DNA from: Treponema sp.
GTDB taxonomy: Bacteria; Spirochaetota; Spirochaetia; Treponematales; Rectinemataceae
DNA: 7,282 bases
NCBI GenBank assembly: GCA_017849315.1
Contig: JAFIHQ010000115.1
Location: 1 to 7,282 of the forward strand
Reading direction: 5' to 3'
The notes beneath the pieces are model-generated. The model did no database searches, had not been told where the DNA came from, and saw only the letters and a program-made list of their open reading frames with translations. Position 1 is the first letter of the stretch, and each line of letters begins with the position of its first letter. Positions 1 to 4,240 of this stretch are shown here, one piece after another. A program made the position numbers and the translations under genes.

Positions 1-549
1 GGTAACGCCGCGATACACGTCGCGGGGCGGGAATTCTCTTCCAAACTCTTTGAGCAACTTTTCATAGTTGCCTCTGCCGAGTTTGGCAATCACCGCCAGC
101 TCGAATTCACGAATTGCGTCTTTCTTAGTTGTCTCGCGGTAAAGTTCGAAAACAAGATGCAGGATCTCATCGATAAGCGCCATCGCATTGAGGTTCCCGG
201 CGCTGATTTTTGACACGTCCTGGCCTTTTATCGTGCCAAAAGTCCGTATCTTTTCGGCCAGGACCCGTGCGGAGAGGAAGTCCGGAAGTATCAGGTTGCC
301 AGTGGTTCTGAAAAGCGAGGCCTTTGTCCCCAAAAGCGAGCGAATATCTGCCCTTATATGGAACTCCATTATCCGGTCGCCACAGTAGGGCTGTGCCTCT
401 TCAGTTGCACCTGGACACGATCCTGATCTGATCTGTTCCGGGAACTCAGGGAAACCCTTCAGCCGACAGACCAGCACTCTCTCGTCTCTTGAGCTTTCCA
501 AGCCGGGCACGACCTTATCTTGCACCTGTGTTTTGTGGATTGCTTCCAT
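1..549 (-). CDS. Probable alpha-amylase family (GH13-like) protein, N-terminal part (runs off left edge)
   Basis: An open frame of 183 codons enters from the left edge on the minus strand, so only the N-terminus is visible. From residue 61 (MEFHIRADIR) the protein resembles, from memory, the region preceding the catalytic barrel of large alpha-amylase family proteins of spirochaetes and Chloroflexi. The matching blocks are GNLILPDFLSARVLAEKI (84-101), AGNLNAMALIDEILHLV (117-133) and FPPRDVYRG (173-181). The catalytic domain lies outside, so the function is inferred, not shown. The ATG at 549 is chosen because the frame stays open with coding-like composition and a promoter-like TATAGT lies 7 nt upstream; there is no Shine-Dalgarno. 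The ATG at 369 (residue 61) is the alternative start and fits the usual N-terminus of the family better. The gene is divergent from TetR regulator 1, so regulation of carbohydrate breakdown by that regulator is possible but unproven. Confidence 0.55.
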   Translation of the reverse strand, partial: MEAIHKTQVQDKVVPGLESSRDERVLVCRLKGFPEFPEQIRSGSCPGATEEAQPYCGDRIMEFHIRADIRSLLGTKASLFRTTGNLILPDFLSARVLAEKIRTFGTIKGQDVSKISAGNLNAMALIDEILHLVFELYRETTKKDAIREFELAVIAKLGRGNYEKLLKEFGREFPPRDVYRGVT

Positions 550-553
550 ACCA

Positions 554-571
554 TTGACTATAGTCTGTCAA
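554..571. promoter_or_regulatory. Inverted repeat, candidate operator between left-edge gene and TetR 1
   Basis: TTGACTATAGTCTGTCAA contains TTGAC and GTCAA as perfect inverted arms around 8 bp. Nested in it, and offset by 2 bp, is the perfect 10-bp palindrome GACTATAGTC (556-565). The element covers the -10 box of the left-edge gene's candidate promoter. Its size suits a dimeric HTH regulator, and the adjacent divergent TetR gene is the obvious candidate. Binding is inferred from position only. Confidence 0.4.
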
Positions 572-585
572 AGGCCTCTACACAA
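557..585 (-). promoter_or_regulatory. Candidate promoter of the left-edge gene, leaderless type
   Basis: On the minus strand, TTGTGT (580-585) and TATAGT (557-562) are separated by 17 bp. The -10 box matches the consensus at 5 of 6 positions; the -35 box is weak (TTG only). The -10 box ends 7 nt before the ATG at 549, so transcription would start at or next to the start codon. It overlaps the inverted repeat at 554-571. Confidence 0.35.
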
Positions 586-592
586 GTTGGAA

Positions 593-616
593 TCGTTTTT
601 CGTCACAAGAAAACGA
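593..616. repeat. Short inverted repeat in the 550-694 divergent spacer
   Basis: TCGTTTT (593-599) and AAAACGA (610-616) are perfect 7-bp complementary arms around a 10-nt centre. The element lies upstream of the TetR 1 promoter, where an operator might be expected. It could be chance in an AT-rich stretch. Confidence 0.25.
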
Positions 617-653
617 ACGATAGCTTTCAAGACTACACAGGGCGCTTCGTGGC

Positions 654-662
654 TGTTATACT
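654..662 (+). promoter_or_regulatory. Candidate extended -10 promoter of TetR regulator 1
   Basis: TGTTATACT contains a TG dinucleotide one base before TATACT (657-662, 5 of 6 to consensus), which is the extended -10 form. No convincing -35 box lies 16-18 bp upstream, as is often so for extended -10 promoters. Transcription would start near 669, giving a leader of about 26 nt that includes the Shine-Dalgarno sequence. Confidence 0.4.
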
Positions 663-684
663 GGTTTGCGAGCCTGAGTTGTGT

Positions 685-689
685 GGAGG
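685..689 (+). promoter_or_regulatory. Shine-Dalgarno GGAGG of TetR regulator 1
   Basis: GGAGG lies 5 nt before the GTG at 695. It decides the start: the frame is open upstream to an ATG at 533, but that extension has no ribosome binding site and does not resemble TetR proteins. Confidence 0.75.
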
Positions 690-694
690 CGAAC

Positions 695-1327
695 GTGTCT
701 GTTTCTGTTGAGCACGAAAAAAGAAAAAACGAAATCCTGGATAAGGCGTTGGAAGTTTTTGAAATCGAGGGTTACAAAGACACCACTTTTCAGAAAATTG
801 CGGAACGCTGTGGCATTACGCGGACCATCCTGTATCTTTACTTCAACAACAAGACTGACATTTTCAATGCCTGCATAAAACGTTTCTTAAGCAAGCTGGA
901 ATCTGAGCTGGTCGAGGTTGCCAACAGCCAAAGCTTGTCGTCGCACGACAAACTGCTTAAGATTGGCACCTTGGTCGTCGAGATTTGCCAGGAAGAAACG
1001 CGGATGCTCTCTGTTATTGTCGATTACCTCTTGCGCCTCAGGTCCGGTGGCGGCGATCCGGACGAAAAGATACGGCGCAGAACCATAAAGATGCGTCATA
1101 TTTTTGCCTACGTCCTAATCGAAGGGAAAAATCGCGGCGAAGTCTCCAAAGATATCTCGGTCAAAGCCGCCTGTGAGCTTTTTTATGCCCTCATAGAGGC
1201 GGTGGTCTTTAGGCTGACAGTCCGCGGCAAAAGAGAGGTTCAAGAGCTCCAAGAACCATTGGAGCTCCTCGTCTCAAGGCTGAGCCCTGTCGGCGAGCAT
1301 CATGCCGGCCCTCATGATCAGTGCTGA
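695..1327 (+). CDS. TetR/AcrR family transcriptional regulator (1)
   Basis: This 210-residue cytosolic DNA-binding protein has the usual TetR length. The N-terminal domain is classic: helix 1 at about 8-25 (EKRKNEILDKALEVF), the GYKDTTFQKIAERCGI turn at 27-42, and the recognition helix with the LYLYFNNKTDIF signature at 46-57. Residues 65-210 form the helical ligand-binding and dimerisation domain, which is too divergent to name an effector. The GTG start is chosen for its GGAGG at 685-689 and because residue 1 falls just before helix 1. The gene is divergent from the probable GH13-like gene and convergent with the lytic transglycosylase gene, with a 10-bp overlap of the two 3' ends. TetR proteins usually repress themselves or a neighbour; the TTGAC-N8-GTCAA element is the nearest candidate site. 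It is certain as a family member; its target is unknown. Confidence 0.93.
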   Translation: MSVSVEHEKRKNEILDKALEVFEIEGYKDTTFQKIAERCGITRTILYLYFNNKTDIFNACIKRFLSKLESELVEVANSQSLSSHDKLLKIGTLVVEICQEETRMLSVIVDYLLRLRSGGGDPDEKIRRRTIKMRHIFAYVLIEGKNRGEVSKDISVKAACELFYALIEAVVFRLTVRGKREVQELQEPLELLVSRLSPVGEHHAGPHDQC

Positions 1328-2103
1328 CCACCAACGCCCGAGCTCTCGCCTAAGTCCAGAAGCGGCATGGCTTTTGCCTGGTCTTGTGTCAAAAGTCCAA
1401 ACTTGACCTTATCCATCATGGAAGAGCGTGCCACAACTTTTGCGGTAAAGAGGCTCGAGATGTTCTTTTCGTAGGTTAGGACGCGTGAAATATAGTCCAG
1501 CGTTTTTACGGGGGCGCCCTTCTGGGTTACGCGCGTTTTGCCGGCGTTATACATCGCCAAGGCAGCCACCTCATTCCCTGTGGTGTCAAGCGCGTGTTTA
1601 AGGTACTTAATCCCTTCCTTTGCGTTGTATTGTGGATCGAACGCCTGTTGTTCGGTCATTTTCGGGAAGGTTAGAGAATTGAGCTGGAATAGACCACGGT
1701 CCACCGTGTTGTCGTTGATGTTCACAGCCTTTGGGTTAAAACGGCTTTCTTCGTATGCCAGTGCAAAAGCGAGGCTCGTGGGTACCTTTTGCTTTACGGC
1801 ATTGTCTAGAATTGCCAGTGCGATAGGTTTTGAATGCGTAAGCTCCGCGAAAAAGTCAACGACTGTTGGTTTTGTTTCCGACCTACTGTAGTAAAGCGCA
1901 ATGGTGTCGGCGGTACTTTTTTCTTCTATACTTTCCGGCAGGCGCTCGGTGTTGGTCACGAGGGAAAGTACCTCGCTATCGATCTGTATATCCCTGCTGG
2001 AAGATGGCACACAGGATGATAAAAGCAGCAGAACTAGACTGAATGCCGCGCATAAGAACACCGCCCCTTTGGCCCTTTGTTGCTTATAGTACGGTTTCCT
2101 CAA
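1318..2103 (-). CDS. SLT-type lytic transglycosylase, probable lipoprotein
   Basis: This 261-residue protein should cleave the MurNAc-GlcNAc bond of peptidoglycan to give 1,6-anhydro products, acting in the periplasm from a lipid anchor. Residues 1-30 are a signal peptide: basic N-terminus (RK..K..R.K), hydrophobic stretch 14-28, then lipobox LSSC with lipidated Cys31. The transglycosylase domain spans about 90-200. It shows AYEESRFNP with catalytic Glu119 of the ES pair, GLFQLN (137-142) and AMYNAG (183-188), the three hallmark motifs of the Slt goose-lysozyme-like fold. The region 32-88 is a probable linker, and 201-261 holds no recognised domain. The start is TTG at 2103, supported by AAGGAG at 2111-2116 with 7-nt spacing. 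The leader carries a G-rich stem-loop just before that site. The gene is convergent with TetR 1 (10-bp overlap) and divergent from TetR 2. The family call is firm; the exact cellular role (growth, septation, turnover) is not visible. Confidence 0.9.
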   Translation of the reverse strand: MRKPYYKQQRAKGAVFLCAAFSLVLLLLSSCVPSSSRDIQIDSEVLSLVTNTERLPESIEEKSTADTIALYYSRSETKPTVVDFFAELTHSKPIALAILDNAVKQKVPTSLAFALAYEESRFNPKAVNINDNTVDRGLFQLNSLTFPKMTEQQAFDPQYNAKEGIKYLKHALDTTGNEVAALAMYNAGKTRVTQKGAPVKTLDYISRVLTYEKNISSLFTAKVVARSSMMDKVKFGLLTQDQAKAMPLLDLGESSGVGGQH

Positions 2104-2110
2104 ATAAGAA

Positions 2111-2116
2111 CTCCTT
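2111..2116 (-). promoter_or_regulatory. Shine-Dalgarno AAGGAG of the lytic transglycosylase
   Basis: On the minus strand AAGGAG lies 7 nt before the TTG at 2103. It supports the non-ATG start and places the signal peptide correctly. Confidence 0.75.
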
Positions 2117-2117
2117 G

Positions 2118-2148
2118 ATTCTTTCCCCCCTCAAAACCCCCAAAGAAT
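2118..2148 (-). promoter_or_regulatory. G-rich stem-loop in the lytic transglycosylase leader
   Basis: Read on the minus strand, ATTCTTT (2142-2148) pairs perfectly with AAAGAAT (2118-2124). The 17-nt loop (2125-2141) is GGGGGTTTTGAGGGGGG. The stem ends one nucleotide before the AAGGAG Shine-Dalgarno, so folding could affect ribosome access. Two long G-runs might also permit a two-layer G-quadruplex. The arms and G-runs are seen directly; any regulatory role is inference. Confidence 0.45.
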
Positions 2149-2158
2149 AGTAAAGAAC

Positions 2159-2187
2159 ATTTTTATGGATATTGAAAACTTGGTCAA
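2159..2187 (-). promoter_or_regulatory. Candidate promoter of the lytic transglycosylase
   Basis: On the minus strand TTGACC (2182-2187, 5 of 6) is followed after 17 bp by AAAAAT (2159-2164, 4 of 6). Transcription would start near 2152, just 5' of the G-rich stem-loop, giving a leader of about 50 nt with a Shine-Dalgarno. Confidence 0.4.
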
Positions 2188-2261
2188 GAGGTTGAAAATG
2201 ATATGATAACTCACTACTAAATAAGCAATAAATAAAATGTGATAAACTGGTCTTGATCTTC

Positions 2262-2271
2262 TGGCATGCCA
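2262..2271. promoter_or_regulatory. Perfect 10-bp palindrome, candidate operator upstream of TetR 2
   Basis: TGGCATGCCA is a perfect palindrome in an otherwise AT-rich spacer, 18 bp upstream of the candidate -35 box of TetR regulator 2. Its position suits autoregulation. It is short enough that chance cannot be excluded. Confidence 0.3.
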
Positions 2272-2289
2272 CAAGCTGCTCTTTTGGGC

Positions 2290-2318
2290 TTAACAAGGTG
2301 GGTTTTTGGCCACATACT
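2290..2318 (+). promoter_or_regulatory. Candidate promoter of TetR regulator 2, leaderless type
   Basis: TTAACA (2290-2295, 5 of 6 to TTGACA) and CATACT (2313-2318, 4 of 6) are separated by the ideal 17 bp. The -10 box ends 7 nt before the ATG at 2326, so the mRNA would begin at the start codon. This agrees with the lack of any Shine-Dalgarno before that ATG. Confidence 0.45.
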
Positions 2319-2325
2319 TCTGTCT

Positions 2326-3015
2326 ATGTCCAGAAGCAAGGCGCCTGCCAAGCGCGAGTCTCTCGTTGCTGCAGCCAAGCGGTTTTTTGCTACGAAAGGT
2401 TACGAAGATACCTCCATGCAGGACCTGGCTACCGAGGTCGGCGTGCCGGTAGGCAGCGTTTACACATATTTTGCCTCAAAACAGGCGCTTCTTACTGCCG
2501 TTATAGAAGAAGGTTGGGCCGAGTTCTCGAATCAGCTTGCACAGGGCCTGGCGGCGTATAAGACATATGAGACATATGAGACATCAGGTGACAGTGCATT
2601 AAGTGCGCTTCAACAGCTTTCGTTTTTGATCGAAGTGGCGCTTCCGCGCCTTTTCTCAGATGTGGACCTTATCTCCATTCTTTTTGCGGAGGCTGGAAGG
2701 GCGTCCAATTTGGAGGCGAAGCTCAATCAACTTACTGAACTGGTCATATCGATCATAGAGGCTTATCAAAAAAGCAAAGGGCCGCCTCAAGTCTTGGACC
2801 AGCAGGCAATTAAGACCGAACTAGCCATCTTGTTCCTGGGAAGCCTGGAAGCGGTGCGGCTCCAAGCCCATGCGGGGATTGGAGTCCAGTCTCAGGATGT
2901 ACTTGCGGTCCTGCAAAATGTTGTGGAAGCCACCTTGGGTTGTTCGCTTCCTAAGTCGAGATGTTCTCTTCCTGGCACGGAAGAACCCGCAGAAAGTGCA
3001 CCCGGGCATCAATAG
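2326..3015 (+). CDS. TetR/AcrR family transcriptional regulator (2)
   Basis: This 229-residue DNA-binding regulator has its HTH domain at about 9-56: KRESLVAAAKRFFATKGY, then the TSMQDLATEVGV helix-turn and the recognition segment GSVYTYFASKQALL. The HTH is only distantly like that of regulator 1, so the two are not a recent duplication. The C-terminal helical domain gives no clue to its ligand. Residues 78-87 (YKTYETYETS) are encoded by a 9-bp tandem repeat. The tail after about 205 is rich in Ser, Pro and Cys and may be disordered. The ATG at 2326 is chosen because it directly precedes the basic HTH N-terminus and sits 7 nt behind promoter-like hexamers. An in-frame ATG at 2266 would add 20 residues unlike a TetR N-terminus. 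The stop lies 5 bp from the stop of the convergent epimerase gene, whose promoter carries a TetR-type palindrome, making that gene a plausible target. Confidence 0.92.
   Translation: MSRSKAPAKRESLVAAAKRFFATKGYEDTSMQDLATEVGVPVGSVYTYFASKQALLTAVIEEGWAEFSNQLAQGLAAYKTYETYETSGDSALSALQQLSFLIEVALPRLFSDVDLISILFAEAGRASNLEAKLNQLTELVISIIEAYQKSKGPPQVLDQQAIKTELAILFLGSLEAVRLQAHAGIGVQSQDVLAVLQNVVEATLGCSLPKSRCSLPGTEEPAESAPGHQ
2562..2588 (+). repeat. 9-bp tandem repeat inside TetR regulator 2
   Basis: GACATATGA occurs twice in tandem (2562-2570, 2571-2579), followed by a degenerate third unit GACATCAGG (2580-2588). The unit is 9 bp, so gain or loss changes the protein by three residues without a frameshift. 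It lies in the linker between the first helices of the ligand-binding domain. Confidence 0.8.
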
Positions 3016-3020
3016 CTACA

Positions 3021-4031
3021 TTAATTTACAGTCGCAAAAAGAATTGGCAAGAATGAGCTTTTCCGCAGTATCCATCTCCGGACCGCCGGCCCCACTAAGC
3101 TCACCCATGGTACGTATTTGTCTGTCTTACATTGCACTTCCCGATAATAGTCCTCAAGACTCTTGCTTCTGAAGTGCAGTACCGAGTCCGCAAAATCCGA
3201 ATCCGCATACCAACCACAGTGAAAGCCCGACTTTGCAAAGGCGCAGTCCGGCAGGAATCCAGAATCTCCCAGACCAAAATAACTAAAGATCCTATCAAGA
3301 TAAGCGCGAAATATCGTGCGGCAGGCTGCCCCACCGCCTATATCGAAGATCCGCGTTTCGGGCAAGACTTCCGTCGTGGCTGCGTGAGCAAAGGCGCGTC
3401 CGGCATCCAGAGTGTGCACCACCTCGAGCCTGGTTTTAGGTGGCATGTGAAACATCAGTGGATCGAATTGCAGCCATTCGGGCGAAACGACATAGGAGAG
3501 GCGCAAAACCAAGGCAGGTACGTCAGAGCCAAGGACGAGTTTTTCGCTTTCTATCTTTGTTTTGCTGTAGATGTCCGAAGATTGGAACGCATCGCTCGTT
3601 TTTATCCAAAAATCCTCAAGCCGATCGCCATACGTGGCTATGCTGGAAGCCAGTACCAGGCGCGCGGGCTTTTCCAGATTTGCATTGGCATCGATGACGT
3701 TCTTTGTTCCTCCTACATTGATTTGCCATGTAACTTCAGGGTTGTTGTCCGAGGCAGGGGGGATCAAGGCCGCAAGGTGGATGATTGCATCTGGCAATCC
3801 AGCACCCTGAAGACGGTTGAGAACATTCTCAACTTCTTTATAATTCCTAATATCGCAATAACTTATTTTTATTCTCTCTCTTTCTGAGGGGTAGAACCTG
3901 CGCAGAAAGCTTTGAGCCTTTCTACAGGCTGCAGGAGCTTCAAGTATGGTAACCGAGTGCCCTTCTTCAATGCAGGCCTTTACGGTGCTTTTCCCTACGT
4001 TTCCAAGCCCCCCAGTCACAACAATATTCAT
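3021..4031 (-). CDS. NAD-dependent epimerase/dehydratase family protein (extended SDR)
   Basis: This 336-residue cytosolic oxidoreductase of the extended short-chain dehydrogenase superfamily acts, by family, on nucleotide sugars or related substrates; the substrate is not readable here. The Rossmann motif TGGLGNVG is at 6-13, the acidic CDIRN at 59-63 would contact the adenine side, HLAA is at 85-88, and LASSIATYG (127-135) holds the catalytic Ser. The catalytic YSKTK (Tyr155, Lys159) completes the YxxxK pair. The C-terminal part (about 180-336) is the variable substrate-binding region. The start is ATG at 4031, preceded 6 nt upstream by a perfect AGGAGG. A longer frame to 4061 would add ten residues ahead of the first beta strand and has no such site. 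The gene is convergent with TetR 2 (5-bp gap) and divergent from alaS. A TetR-type palindrome in its promoter suggests repression by TetR 2, which is an inference. Confidence 0.9.
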   Translation of the reverse strand: MNIVVTGGLGNVGKSTVKACIEEGHSVTILEAPAACRKAQSFLRRFYPSERERIKISYCDIRNYKEVENVLNRLQGAGLPDAIIHLAALIPPASDNNPEVTWQINVGGTKNVIDANANLEKPARLVLASSIATYGDRLEDFWIKTSDAFQSSDIYSKTKIESEKLVLGSDVPALVLRLSYVVSPEWLQFDPLMFHMPPKTRLEVVHTLDAGRAFAHAATTEVLPETRIFDIGGGAACRTIFRAYLDRIFSYFGLGDSGFLPDCAFAKSGFHCGWYADSDFADSVLHFRSKSLEDYYREVQCKTDKYVPWVSLVGPAVRRWILRKSSFLPILFATVN

Positions 4032-4037
4032 GTAAGG

Positions 4038-4053
4038 CCTCCTCAGCCTGAGG
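4038..4053 (-). promoter_or_regulatory. AGGAGG Shine-Dalgarno overlapped by a short inverted repeat
   Basis: On the minus strand AGGAGG (4038-4043) precedes the epimerase ATG by 6 nt and fixes its start. The inverted repeat CCTCAGGCTGAGG (4041-4053; arms CCTCAG and CTGAGG around one base) shares its last three bases with the Shine-Dalgarno. In RNA it could close as a four- or five-base-pair hairpin abutting the ribosome site. The ribosome site is secure; a regulatory hairpin is speculative. Confidence 0.65.
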
Positions 4054-4121
4054 ACTCCCACTGTGGCTTCTTATGGCTTTTCTAACCTCGAACCATCTAT
4101 AAACTTGTTTGCCACCTCATC

Positions 4122-4151
4122 TCTATAATAAATAAATGAATGACCATTCAA
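4122..4151 (-). promoter_or_regulatory. Candidate promoter of the epimerase gene
   Basis: On the minus strand TTGAAT (4146-4151) is followed by an AT-rich spacer and TATTATAGA (4122-4130), giving TTGAAT-N18-TATAGA or TTGAAT-N15-TATTAT. The predicted leader is about 85 nt and ends with the strong AGGAGG. On the plus strand the same stretch contains a perfect TATAAT (4124-4129) that lacks a good -35 box. Confidence 0.4.
4137..4150. promoter_or_regulatory. Candidate TetR-family operator TGAATGACCATTCA
   Basis: TGAATG and CATTCA are perfect inverted half-sites around a 2-bp centre. The half-sites resemble those bound by TetR-family proteins such as Bacillus FadR (TGAATGA...TCATTCA). The element lies between the -35 and -10 boxes of the epimerase promoter and partly covers the -35, so a bound repressor would block it. 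TetR regulator 2, convergent with that gene, is the closest candidate binder. Confidence 0.5.
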
Positions 4152-4203
4152 GTAACATAAAATCTTTCGGCCAAGCCAAGAGACGCTCGAGTCGTGCCCC
4201 TTA

Positions 4204-4233
4204 TTGACCCTATTTGCTTCGCCAAAGTAAACT
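4204..4233 (+). promoter_or_regulatory. Candidate promoter of alaS, leaderless type
   Basis: TTGACC (4204-4209, 5 of 6) and TAAACT (4228-4233, 4 of 6) are 18 bp apart. The -10 box ends 7 nt before the alaS ATG at 4241. No Shine-Dalgarno precedes that ATG. The leader is too short for a T-box or other attenuator, so none controls alaS if this promoter is correct. Confidence 0.4.
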
Positions 4234-4240
4234 TGCTTCC

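Noticed and set aside
533..694. Upstream in-frame extension of TetR 1 to the ATG at 533
   Set aside because: The extra 54 residues do not resemble a TetR N-terminus, overlap the divergent promoter region, and have no ribosome site; the GTG at 695 has GGAGG.
2084..2296. 70-codon minus-strand open frame across the 2104-2296 spacer
   Set aside because: It overlaps the transglycosylase start, its translation has no protein-like pattern, and the region holds promoters, a stem-loop and a palindrome.
3132..3887. 251-codon open frame on the plus strand opposite the epimerase gene
   Set aside because: It is antisense to a gene with clear Rossmann and YxxxK motifs and a perfect Shine-Dalgarno. Its translation shows no domain and is a composition shadow.
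4032..4240. T-box or amino-acid riboswitch upstream of alaS
   Set aside because: No T-box consensus, specifier hairpin or terminator was seen, and the likely promoter leaves no leader.
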